64,000 bases of DNA from Corallococcus coralloides DSM 2259 (GTDB lineage Bacteria; Myxococcota; Myxococcia; Myxococcales; Myxococcaceae): positions 9,708,328-9,772,327 of the forward strand of contig NC_017030.1 in NCBI RefSeq assembly GCF_000255295.1, written 5' to 3'. The translations under genes were made by a program, and so were the position numbers. The notes below the pieces were generated by a model that did not search any database, was not told the DNA's origin, and saw nothing but the letters and a program-made list of their open reading frames with translations. How positions within the stretch are numbered: position 1 is the first letter of the stretch; each line of letters opens with the position of its first letter. This document shows positions 1 through 11,019 of the stretch, piece by piece.

Positions 1-886
1 CCGCGAAGCCTCCGCCCCGGACGCCAATCGGATCCAACGGCGGGATGTGCATCGCCACGATGTGCACCGCGTCGCGCGCCTCCTCCAGCCAGCCGTCCAG
101 CTCCTCCTCCACCATCGGATCCACCGTGCTGCTGCCGGAATCCACCAGGCTGAAGTGCACGCCATGGAAGGTGAAGTGCTGGCTGCCCCGGCCCACCAGC
201 CGCTGGTACTCGCGCGCGTCGTCCGTGAAGGTCTCGTGGTTGCCCAGCGTCGCGTACAGCGGGATGCGCGAGTCCGCCTCCAGCCGCTGCTGGAACTCCT
301 CCAGCTGCTCGCGCGTCCCGTACTCCGTCAGGTCGCCCGCGAAGAAGATGAAGCGCAAGCTGGGGTCCTCATTCAGCTTCGCGTAGACGTCCCCCACCTT
401 CGACAGCGCCTCCTGCACGTCCGCCAGCGCCGCGAAGCGGAACGGCTCGCGCGTGTCCCAGTCCGGCGGCGCCACCGTCAGCCGCATCGTCGTCCCCGGC
501 CGCAGGGCCACGCGCCACGCCTTCACCGTCGGGTGCGCGTCCGGCATCGCCACCACCGTCAGCGGCGTGCCCGCTTCGTCCACGGCGTCCAGCACTGCGT
601 CCGGCATCGCGTTGTGCACCATGAACAGCCAGTCCGTCCGCGCATCCGCGCTCGCGGTGACCTTCGTGGTGAACACCGGCGCCTGGCCCCACAGCTCCAG
701 CGTCCCCGACGCCAGCGTCCGCACCGACGCGAGCCCGCCCTCCACCTCCACCGTCAGCGCGTCCGCTTCCGCCTTCCCCACGCGCGTGTCCCGCACCGCG
801 CGGTCCTCGCTGGGGCGCATGCAGCCCGGGGACAGCAGCGCCGCCGTCAGGCCCAGCGCGCCCAGTGCACGAAATCCGCCGCTCAC
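1..886 (-). CDS. Metallophosphoesterase lipoprotein (C-terminus cut by window edge)
   Basis: Probable exported calcineurin-like phosphoesterase. The visible N-terminus is a lipoprotein signal peptide ending in a Leu-rich stretch before Cys22 (SPGC). About 130 residues of a beta-rich domain follow, then the metallophosphoesterase motifs: AALADVQ (DxH replaced by DVQ), FFAGDLTEYG (GDxxxxG), LGNHE and MHIPP. GTG at 884-886 is chosen because GGAGGTG lies just upstream and GTGA overlaps the stop of the preceding gene, which implies translational coupling. The first metal-binding motif reads D-V-Q rather than D-x-H, a departure from many family members. The substrate is unknown. The C-terminal metal-binding motif lies outside the window. 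Confidence 0.8.
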   Translation of the reverse strand, partial: MSGGFRALGALGLTAALLSPGCMRPSEDRAVRDTRVGKAEADALTVEVEGGLASVRTLASGTLELWGQAPVFTTKVTASADARTDWLFMVHNAMPDAVLDAVDEAGTPLTVVAMPDAHPTVKAWRVALRPGTTMRLTVAPPDWDTREPFRFAALADVQEALSKVGDVYAKLNEDPSLRFIFFAGDLTEYGTREQLEEFQQRLEADSRIPLYATLGNHETFTDDAREYQRLVGRGSQHFTFHGVHFSLVDSGSSTVDPMVEEELDGWLEEARDAVHIVAMHIPPLDPIGVRGGGFA

Positions 887-2241
887 GTGTCACCTCCCAC
901 CGCGTACACCAGCGACAGCCGCCCCATCAGCGCGCCACCCGCCTGCGCCTCCGCCGCCACACCCCAGTGCTCCGTCAGCAGCACGCGCCCCTTCAGACCG
1001 AACGAACCCACCATGCCGCCGCCCCGGCCCCGCAGCCCTCCCACCAGCCCGTCCTTGCGGTGGTCGTAGAAGAGCACCGCATCGCCCCGCAGCGCCCCGC
1101 CCCGCCCCAGCCACACGCCGTAGCCGAACGTGTAGAGCAGCTGGCCGTACAGGTTGTCGTCCTCCACGCGCCCCGGGTAGCTGTAGGCCTGCGCGGACAG
1201 CCCCACGCCGCCCTCCACGAACGAGCCCGCGAAGCGCGGCCCGAAGCGCTCCATCGCGTAGCGGCCCTTGAGCCCCACCTCTCCGCCTCCCAGCGTGAAG
1301 CCCTCCGTCGGGTAGCGGTGGTACGTCGCGAAGCCCTCCACGTCCAACCACGTCCCGTCCCCCAGCCCCGGCGTCCGCTCCGGCGCGCCCCACAGCCGGT
1401 ACGCCGCGCCCGCGCGGATCAACGTGTTGCCCTCGTCCGGCGCCAGCCTCGCGGACGCCTGGAGCCGCACCTTCGACAGGCGCGCCACCGCGCCCAGCGC
1501 GAAGAAGTTCCGGTACTCCGCCGTCGCGTCGTGCACGTACTGGTAGCCCAGGTCCAGCTCCAGCGGCGGCAGCGTGTCCGGCACCCGCCCCGGGTCGAAC
1601 GCCGGCGACGTCACCGCGTACAGGTTCGCCAGCATCGACAGCGAGAACACCCCCGCCCCCGTCAGCGTCACCGCGTACAGCGGCCCGATGGTCTTTCGCG
1701 ACGCACCCGTCAACGCGATGGGCACCAGCCCCGCGGCGATGAGACCCAGCCCCGTCGCCTCCGCCGCGAACAGGCCCCGCGCCGTCACGGAGTCCCCCGC
1801 CGTCCATGCCCCCAGCCCGTGCAGCAGCAACCCCGGCACCACCGCGACCGCCACCGGCAGCGCCTTGAAGGGCGGCCTCGGCGCGTCGTCCGTCAGACGC
1901 ACGCGGGGCTCCGACACCCGGCCGCCTTCCGGCGCGCCCTGCTCCGGCCCAACCACCGGGCCTGCCTCCGCCGCGGACGCCGTGGGCACCGGCCGGGGCC
2001 CCTCCTCCGTCAGCACCCGGGCCATCACCTCCGGCGGCACCACCGACGCGTCCGAACCCCGGCGCTTCGGCACGTCCCGCGGGATGTCGCTTCCGCCCAG
2101 CTCGGGACCGCTCGCCAGCAGCTCGAAGGCGGACAGCCAGCCGCCGCCGTCCTGCGCCCGCGCGGGCCCCGAGGCCAGCCAAAGCCCCAGCACCACCGCG
2201 AAGGTGGCTCGCGCACTCCACACCGGGCGCCCATGCCGCAT
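883..2241 (-). CDS. Exported membrane / beta-barrel-like protein, function unknown
   Basis: A 452-residue protein I cannot assign to a named family. It starts with a Sec signal peptide (MRHGRPVWS... cleavage near ARA-QDG), then a Pro/Gly-rich linker, then a hydrophobic middle with three candidate membrane helices (around residues 130-240). The C-terminal half is rich in alternating aromatic and polar residues and Gly, as in outer-membrane beta-strands. The frame stays open 45 codons further upstream, but ATG at 2239-2241 is chosen because it places the signal peptide at the N-terminus. It overlaps the downstream phosphoesterase by GTGA, so the two are probably co-expressed at the cell envelope. 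Confidence 0.6.
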   Translation of the reverse strand: MRHGRPVWSARATFAVVLGLWLASGPARAQDGGGWLSAFELLASGPELGGSDIPRDVPKRRGSDASVVPPEVMARVLTEEGPRPVPTASAAEAGPVVGPEQGAPEGGRVSEPRVRLTDDAPRPPFKALPVAVAVVPGLLLHGLGAWTAGDSVTARGLFAAEATGLGLIAAGLVPIALTGASRKTIGPLYAVTLTGAGVFSLSMLANLYAVTSPAFDPGRVPDTLPPLELDLGYQYVHDATAEYRNFFALGAVARLSKVRLQASARLAPDEGNTLIRAGAAYRLWGAPERTPGLGDGTWLDVEGFATYHRYPTEGFTLGGGEVGLKGRYAMERFGPRFAGSFVEGGVGLSAQAYSYPGRVEDDNLYGQLLYTFGYGVWLGRGGALRGDAVLFYDHRKDGLVGGLRGRGGGMVGSFGLKGRVLLTEHWGVAAEAQAGGALMGRLSLVYAVGGDT

Positions 2242-2564
2242 GACCGTTGTCTCGCTTCCCTGGGAGCGGCCTTCCACCCCTCCCACCCCGGTCCGAAGCC
2301 CGGAATGGCGCAGGTGATAACCCCGCCCCCGGAATGCGCTGAACGAAGCAGCGTGAAGAAGTGTGAACCGGTGCAACAGTCCGCCTCACGCCCCCACCTG
2401 GAACGTCACCTTCCCCAAGGGTGGTTCCGACCCACCAGGACGTACCTGACTGGCCAGTCAGCACCCGGAGCGAAATCTTCGCATGCCATGCGAGCGCGGT
2501 CGGGACTTTCAACGGAAGGCGAGTATGCTGGGGCTTCCCCAATCCCGGCCCCGCCTCCCCGCCC
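2242..2564. other. Divergent intergenic region upstream of the Ser/Thr kinase
   Basis: A 323-base gap between a minus-strand exported protein gene and the plus-strand kinase. No coding sequence is convincing here. It contains a perfect 16-base palindrome (2446-2461) about 100 bases before the kinase start, and a TATGCT element near 2524-2529 that could be a -10 box. Nothing else stands out. Confidence 0.5.
2446..2461. promoter_or_regulatory. Perfect 16-bp palindrome, candidate operator
   Basis: CTGACTGGCCAGTCAG is a perfect inverted repeat without spacer, in the divergent region ahead of the kinase. The size and TGAC...GTCA arms are typical of operators for dimeric TetR-type repressors. No such regulator is encoded next to it, so the cognate protein is unknown. 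Confidence 0.45.
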
Positions 2565-5414
2565 GTGGCAGAACCCAGTCCCCAGCAATTCGGCAAGTAC
2601 GTCCTGGTCTCCAAGCTTGCCGCGGGGGGCATGGCGGTCACCTACCGCGCGCGTATGACGGGCGCGATGGGGGTCACCAAGCCCTGCGTCATCAAGCAGA
2701 TCCTCCCGCACTTCGTGGACGACCACGACTTCGTGGAGATGTTCATCGGCGAGGCGCGCCTGGTGGCGGGCCTGACGCACGGCAACATCGCGCAGGTCTT
2801 CGACTTCGGTGAGGTGGACGGGCAGTACTTCATCGCCATGGAGCTGGTGCACGGCCAGCCCCTGTCGAAGGTGCTGCGGCGCGCGTCGCGCGCGGGCATC
2901 GGGTTCCTCCCGCAGCCCCTGGCGCTGCACATCGCCAGCAAGCTGTGCGAGGGCCTGGACTACGCGCACCGCCACGTGGGCGAGGACGGCCAGCCGCTGG
3001 GCCTGGTCCACCGCGACGTGTCCCCGGACAACGTCCTCATCTCCTACGAGGGCGAGGTCAAGGTCATCGACTTCGGCATCGCCAAGGCCACGAGCGTCGT
3101 GGAGGCCCGGACGTCGCCGGGCACGCTCAAGGGCAAGTACCCGTACTTCTCCCCGGAGCAGGCCCAGGGGCGGCAGGACCTGGACGCGCGCACGGACGTG
3201 TACGCGGCGGGCGTCGTCCTCTACGAGATGCTCTGCGGCCGGCGCCCCTTCGAGGGCGAGTTCGTCACCGTGCTGCCGCGCATCATCACCGGTGACTGCC
3301 TGCCCCCGTCCGCCGTCAACCCGGGCATCGGCGAGGACCTGGAGACCATCGTCGCGCACGCCATGGCGGTGGACCGCGAGGCCCGCTACCAGACGGCGAA
3401 GGACCTGAGCGAGTCCACGGTGGAGCTGCTCTACCGGGACACGCCGCGCTTCACGCCCACGATGCTGAGCCAGCTCATGACGTACCTCTTCGCGGAGGAG
3501 CTGGCCGCCGAGGGACGCAAGGTGGAGCTGCCGCCCGGCTTCAAGGAGCAGCTGGCCGCGTGGCAGTCGCCGTCGTCGGAGCCGTCCCAGGGCCGCGCGC
3601 GGATGCCGTCCAGCAACGGCCGGGCTTCCAACCCCAGCAGCCCCGGCGTGCGCGCCTCCAACCCCGGCGTGGCGCGGCCCTCCAGCCCCGGCGTGCGCGC
3701 GTCCGGCAGCGCGCCCGGCCTGCGCCCCTCCACGGATGGCGCCCCGCGCCGCTCGGCCACCCAGGCCACCGCCGTGCGCAGGAGCACCACCGGCGTGCGC
3801 CGCGTGACGACGCCGGGGGGCACCCGCGAGAACACCGGCACCGGCCGCCGCCCCCTGCCTCCCGAGCTTCAGCCCGAGCCGGACACCGACGGGGGCACGG
3901 AGCCCACGGCGATGCCGCGGGCGCTGCCCACGCTGGCCGCGCCGCATGACACGCCGGTGGAGACGGCCATCGCGACGGAGCCGCGGGAGTCGCCCGAGGC
4001 GTCCGAGCCGGAGGAGAAGGAGGCCCCGCGCGCCCGCACCACCGCGGACGACGCGCGAGAGAAGCTGGCCGCCGAGGCCGCCGAGCGCGAGCAGAAGCGC
4101 GCGAAGCAGGTGCGCCAGCTGAGTATGGCCGTGTTCGGCATCACCGGCGTGCTGCTCGTCATCGGCCTGATCATCCACCTCCTGTCCCCGGCCGAGGAGG
4201 GTGAGCTCTCCAACGAGCCGGTCGTCCTGTGGATCACCTCCAAGCCGGAAGGGGCCGCCGTCGTCGTCAACGGCCGGCCGGTGGGGAACACGCCCAGCCG
4301 CATCATCGGCGCGGACCAGCGGACGCCCCACACCCTCGTCGTCACCAAGCCGGGCTACCGCGCCTGGACGCGGCGCTTCACGCCCAACCAGGCGGAGGTC
4401 CACCTCAAGGCGGAGCTGGAGGTGGCGCCCGGCACCACCCAGATGGTGTCGGAGATTCCCACCTCCACCACGCTCGACGCGGGAGCCCCGGCCCCGGACG
4501 CGGGCACGGGCGCGGTCGTCGCCGCCGTCACTCCTGGCGACGACGCGGGTAGCACCGCCCTGGATGTGGACGGAGGCCTGGCCTCCACGGACGCGGGGAC
4601 GGAGTCCGCCGGGGTCGCGGCGGCCGCCGGCTCCGACGCCGACCCGCTGGCGAACGACAAGGACCGCGAGATGCGGCGCATGGACTACCCCACGCGCCTG
4701 CTGGTGCTGCGGCCCATGTACAACGCGCTGCCGCTGCCGGAGTACCCCACGGCCACCATCGACGTGTCGCCCGGCGCCGCCTACTCCGTGTGGACCGAGG
4801 GCAGCGCCGCGTTCGCGGAAGGCGACGGCACCGCATCCGGCACGCTCGTCTACTACGCGGAAGGCGACCTGCCGCCGGACAGCGCCGTGGGCTTCGTCAG
4901 CAGCGCGCCACGCACCATCAAGGGCGCGAAGAAGCTCCACTTCTTCGCCCTGGATGAGACCGGCCCCGAGGACAACCGCGGCTCCATCCGCGTGCACCTG
5001 CGGCAGTCCGCGTACATCCCGCCCCGCTCCGTGCTGTTCGAGCCGGAGAAGAACGCCCTGAACGTGAAGCCCCAGCACCAGATGCTGCTGCGCGGCCTCA
5101 ACCCCAAGTCCACCTACGCCTTCACCGTGCGCGACGACTTCGCGGAGGTGCGCTCCGGCTCCAACGGCCGTGTGCACACGGTGCTGTGCGTGGAGAAGGG
5201 CCCCAAGGCAGAGTCCGTGCGCAGCTCGCACCGCCTCTTCGAGACGGGCAAGCGCTACCAGGTGTCCGGTGTGCAGGACCTGCGCTGCCTCTTCCCCGAC
5301 CTGCAGCTGGCGGACAACCAGGGCGCGCTCGACTTCGACATCGTCGACGTGACGAACATGTCCCGCAAGGAACGCGCGGAGGCGCTGCGCGGCGCCAAGC
5401 GCAACGAGCGGTAG
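2565..5414 (+). CDS. Transmembrane Ser/Thr protein kinase with PEGA domain
   Basis: A eukaryotic-like (PknB-type) kinase of 949 residues. Kinase domain about residues 10-280: glycine loop LAAGGMA, ATP-binding Lys44 (CVIKQ), catalytic HRDVSPDN (Asp151), DFG (Asp169) and SPEQ. A low-complexity Ser/Pro/Gly linker (about 350-480) with repeated SNPxSPGVRAS-like units is followed by a charged stretch and one membrane helix (about 521-542). A PEGA domain comes next (ITSKPEGAAVVVNGRPVG, about 554-620), then an Asp/Ala-rich linker and a C-terminal domain of about 250 residues I do not recognise. The sensor part is predicted to be periplasmic. GTG 2565 is preferred because the frame upstream does not look coding, but it has only a weak ribosome binding site, so the exact start is uncertain. 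Confidence 0.9.
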   Translation: MAEPSPQQFGKYVLVSKLAAGGMAVTYRARMTGAMGVTKPCVIKQILPHFVDDHDFVEMFIGEARLVAGLTHGNIAQVFDFGEVDGQYFIAMELVHGQPLSKVLRRASRAGIGFLPQPLALHIASKLCEGLDYAHRHVGEDGQPLGLVHRDVSPDNVLISYEGEVKVIDFGIAKATSVVEARTSPGTLKGKYPYFSPEQAQGRQDLDARTDVYAAGVVLYEMLCGRRPFEGEFVTVLPRIITGDCLPPSAVNPGIGEDLETIVAHAMAVDREARYQTAKDLSESTVELLYRDTPRFTPTMLSQLMTYLFAEELAAEGRKVELPPGFKEQLAAWQSPSSEPSQGRARMPSSNGRASNPSSPGVRASNPGVARPSSPGVRASGSAPGLRPSTDGAPRRSATQATAVRRSTTGVRRVTTPGGTRENTGTGRRPLPPELQPEPDTDGGTEPTAMPRALPTLAAPHDTPVETAIATEPRESPEASEPEEKEAPRARTTADDAREKLAAEAAEREQKRAKQVRQLSMAVFGITGVLLVIGLIIHLLSPAEEGELSNEPVVLWITSKPEGAAVVVNGRPVGNTPSRIIGADQRTPHTLVVTKPGYRAWTRRFTPNQAEVHLKAELEVAPGTTQMVSEIPTSTTLDAGAPAPDAGTGAVVAAVTPGDDAGSTALDVDGGLASTDAGTESAGVAAAAGSDADPLANDKDREMRRMDYPTRLLVLRPMYNALPLPEYPTATIDVSPGAAYSVWTEGSAAFAEGDGTASGTLVYYAEGDLPPDSAVGFVSSAPRTIKGAKKLHFFALDETGPEDNRGSIRVHLRQSAYIPPRSVLFEPEKNALNVKPQHQMLLRGLNPKSTYAFTVRDDFAEVRSGSNGRVHTVLCVEKGPKAESVRSSHRLFETGKRYQVSGVQDLRCLFPDLQLADNQGALDFDIVDVTNMSRKERAEALRGAKRNER

Positions 5415-5424
5415 CGGGCGGGCA

Positions 5425-5442
5425 CCCGGGCCCCCGCCCGGG
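5425..5442 (+). terminator. GC-rich hairpin after the kinase gene
   Basis: CCCGGGC and GCCCGGG form a perfect 7-base-pair stem with a CCCC loop, 10 bases after the kinase stop codon. No T-tract follows, so this is only a possible (non-canonical) terminator. Confidence 0.35.
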
Positions 5443-5562
5443 AGCACGTCCAGCAGGCGGGCGGCGGATCCACTCCCAGTGCCGCCCTGACGCGCTGCTC
5501 CCGCGCGAAGGGGCAGTGCCTACCCTCACGGACATCCACTTCTTCTCTTCTGGAGTCCGTCC

Positions 5563-6120
5563 ATGATGCCTGTCCTGTCCTCCACCGGCCTGGTGCTGCA
5601 CAACCTGGGGCTCGCCGCCGGGTTCGGTGGTTCGCTCTTCGGCAAGGTGGCCCTCAACCCCGCGGTGAAGGTGATTGGCTCCAGGGCGGAGCGCGGTCAG
5701 GTGGTGAACGCCGCGTGGAACGGCTTCAACATCGTCAACGCCGCGTCCGTGGGGCTGGCGGCCATCACCTGGCTGGTGGGCCGCTCGAAGCTGACGGGCC
5801 GGGAGATTGACCGCACCACGCACGGGCTGGTCATCGCGAAGGACGTGCTCCTGGGCGCCACCGTGGCGCTGGGCGCGGCCAACATCTTCGGCGGGGCCTT
5901 CCTGGCGAAGCAGGCGCCGGAGGGGGCCGTCCCCTCCGAGACGGGCCTGACGCCCACGGTGGGCACGCCGGAGAAGGCCGCGAAGACGATGAAGGCGCTG
6001 GACGTGGGCGGCATCGTGAACCTCGCCGCCATGGCGGGCGTCATCGGCATCACCGCCATCCTCAACATGCGCGCGGGGGCCTCCTCGCGCTGGTCACTGG
6101 TCGCCAGGTTCCTTCCGTAA
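5563..6120 (+). CDS. Small integral membrane protein, unknown function
   Basis: A 185-residue hydrophobic protein with about four candidate membrane helices (near residues 5-25, 50-75, 90-115 and 145-165) and Gly/Ala-rich packing. No catalytic motif is visible. A TGGAG ribosome binding site sits 7 bases before ATG 5563. It follows the kinase gene by 148 bases in the same direction and points toward the end of gyrB. I do not recognise the family; a role in the membrane is the only supported statement. Confidence 0.65.
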   Translation: MMPVLSSTGLVLHNLGLAAGFGGSLFGKVALNPAVKVIGSRAERGQVVNAAWNGFNIVNAASVGLAAITWLVGRSKLTGREIDRTTHGLVIAKDVLLGATVALGAANIFGGAFLAKQAPEGAVPSETGLTPTVGTPEKAAKTMKALDVGGIVNLAAMAGVIGITAILNMRAGASSRWSLVARFLP

Positions 6121-6197
6121 GGGCTCACGGGGGCCGCCGTGCTGCATCCGCGGCCCGGCTCGAAAAGGATGGGAAGGGCACGTGGGCGCGGAGCCGG

Positions 6198-6240
6198 AAA
6201 AACGGCACCGGGCCCACGGGTCTTTGTCCCCGGGGCCCGG
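6198..6240 (-). terminator. Rho-independent terminator of gyrB
   Basis: CCGGGCCC (6208-6215) and GGGCCCGG (6233-6240) form a perfect 8-base-pair stem. On the minus strand the hairpin is followed, five bases later, by a run of five T (plus-strand AAAAA at 6198-6202). It lies about 40 bases beyond the gyrB stop, as expected for an intrinsic terminator. Confidence 0.7.
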
Positions 6241-6282
6241 CGTGGTGCGGCGTGGTGCTTCAGGCACCGCGGACGGCGAACC

Positions 6283-9317
<3,035 letters not shown>

Positions 9318-9430
9318 GGTGGCGGGCCCAGAAGGGATGGAAACCTACCCCCCTGGCGCACGGTGTGCGCGTCCTTTCCTCCGGGGCTGTTCTTTGGCCG
9401 TCGTCCCCGCGCATAGGCTCCCGGCCCGCA

Positions 9431-10183
9431 ATGACGGATGCCGAACTCACTTCTCGACTACACACCAACCTCATCGCCTTCAAACGACTGCAAGCCGAGC
9501 GCGGCCCGCTGCGCCACCTGAGCCTCCCTGGCGTGGACGCGTTCGCGCTGCCCAGATACCAGGACGCGCACTTCCAGCAGGTCCTCTTCACGGACGCGGA
9601 CGCGCTGGCGGCAGCGCTGCCGGCCGTCGCGGACTTCTACCGGGGGCATGGGCTGCCGCGCTGGCGCGTCACCCTGACGCCGGGGCAGCGGGACGCGGCG
9701 CGGGTGCTGGGCGCCGCGGGCTACCGGCCGGACTTCACCGTGGTGGCCATGGGGGCCTGGCTGCATGAGCTGCCGGACGCGGCGCCCGGGGTGCCGGTGG
9801 AGCCCGTGGAGGACCTGAACGACCTGGTGGAGGTCAACGTCCAGACCTACGGCGCCGAGTGGCGGGACATCCTCTCCGTGTGGCAGCGGCCGCCCCGCCT
9901 GCCGGTGCACACCGTGGTGGCGCGCGAGCACGGCCGGGCGCTGTCCTGCGGGCTGGTGGTGGACGTGGCGGACACGGCGGGCGTGTACCTGGTGGCCACC
10001 CTCCCGGAGGCCCGGGGGCTGGGGCTCGCGTCAGCGGTGATGCGGGGCATCATCTCCGAGGCGCGCAAGCGCGGGTGCACCGCGATGGTGCTCCAGTCCA
10101 CCCCGGCGGGCATCCGCGTGTACCGGCACCTGGGCTTCCGGGACCTCGGTCCCTGGGAGCACTGGGTGCCCCCGGCACGCTGA
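9431..10183 (+). CDS. GNAT-family N-acetyltransferase
   Basis: A 250-residue protein whose C-terminal half is a GNAT domain: VYLVATLPEARGLGLASAVM is the acetyl-CoA-binding motif A (R-x-x-G-x-G/A form), followed by STPAGIRVYRHLGFRDLG, the usual motif B with its YxxLGF signature. The N-terminal half looks like a degenerate second GNAT fold (LGAAGYRPDF). ATG 9431 is chosen because translation further upstream runs into non-coding composition. It converges on the XRE-EIIA gene 12 bases away. The substrate is not predictable. Confidence 0.85.
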   Translation: MTDAELTSRLHTNLIAFKRLQAERGPLRHLSLPGVDAFALPRYQDAHFQQVLFTDADALAAALPAVADFYRGHGLPRWRVTLTPGQRDAARVLGAAGYRPDFTVVAMGAWLHELPDAAPGVPVEPVEDLNDLVEVNVQTYGAEWRDILSVWQRPPRLPVHTVVAREHGRALSCGLVVDVADTAGVYLVATLPEARGLGLASAVMRGIISEARKRGCTAMVLQSTPAGIRVYRHLGFRDLGPWEHWVPPAR

Positions 10184-10195
10184 AGCCGCGCGGAT

Positions 10196-11014
10196 TCAGC
10201 GCAGCGCTTCCAGCTCCTCCAGCGTCTCCAGCACCCGCTGGGGCTCCTCCAGGCCGTGGAGCCGGTCCGCCAGCCCACGCCCGGCGAGCCGGGCCACGTG
10301 CGCCAGCCGCATCAGCCGCGCGCGGCCCACGTGGCCATCCACCAGCGCCACCACCAGCCGCAGGGGCTGGCCGTCCGGCGCGTCCATCTTCAGGGGCCGG
10401 GCCAGCGTCACCAGCGCCGCCACCGGGGCCGCGCCGGCCACGAACGCGTGCGGCACCGCCACGCCGTTGCCCACCTGGGACGGGGCATCGCCCTCGCGCT
10501 GGCGCAGGCCCTCCGCGAGCGCCGCCCCGTCCACGCCGGGCAGGGCCGCCGCCAGCCGCCCGGCCGCCACGTCGAGCGCGTCCTCGTAGTCCCCGCAGGA
10601 GAGCTGCACCACCACCCGCTCCGGGGACAGCAGCGGCGCCAGCGGGGGCACGGGTTCGTTGCCGCGCACCTCGCGCAGGGGGAACTCCGCGTCCAGGAAG
10701 GCCCGCACGCGCGCCAGCTGCGCGCCGGTGAGCTTGCGGCGCGCGATGTCCAGCATCAGCGTCCCCGCCGCGGGCACGTCCTCCAGGTAGCCCGCCACGT
10801 ACGGGCTCACCCGGTTGCCCACGTCCATGAGCAGCCCCGGGGGCACGTCCAGCTCCCGGGCAATGGCCGTCAGCCGCTCCTGCGTGGGCGGCGCGTCCAC
10901 GCCGTTCTCCACGCGGCTCAGGTACGCGCTGGACACGCCGATGCGGCGGGCCAGGTCGCGCAGGGACAATCCGGCATCCACTCGCAGCAGCCGCAGTGTG
11001 GCTCCCAGGTGCAT
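10196..11014 (-). CDS. XRE-family regulator fused to PTS EIIA (fructose/nitrogen-type) domain
   Basis: A 272-residue fusion. Residues 1-65 are an XRE/Cro-type helix-turn-helix (TLRLLRVDAGLSLRDLARRIGVSSAYLSRVENG). Residues about 125-265 match PTS EIIA type 2: GNGVAVPHA carries the phospho-accepting His (His189), with LVVALVDG near the C-terminus. In this family the His accepts phosphate from HPr/NPr, so DNA binding may respond to the phosphotransferase state. ATG 11014 starts directly at the HTH. It is encoded 5 bases after the stop of the upstream antiporter gene, so both are probably co-transcribed. Confidence 0.85.
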   Translation of the reverse strand: MHLGATLRLLRVDAGLSLRDLARRIGVSSAYLSRVENGVDAPPTQERLTAIARELDVPPGLLMDVGNRVSPYVAGYLEDVPAAGTLMLDIARRKLTGAQLARVRAFLDAEFPLREVRGNEPVPPLAPLLSPERVVVQLSCGDYEDALDVAAGRLAAALPGVDGAALAEGLRQREGDAPSQVGNGVAVPHAFVAGAAPVAALVTLARPLKMDAPDGQPLRLVVALVDGHVGRARLMRLAHVARLAGRGLADRLHGLEEPQRVLETLEELEALR

Positions 11015-11019
11015 GGCGC

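Noticed and set aside
2406-5447. Frame of about 1013 codons antisense to the Ser/Thr kinase
   Set aside because: High-G+C DNA leaves long open frames opposite real genes. This one is His/Arg/Gly-rich without domains, whereas the plus strand encodes an unmistakable kinase.
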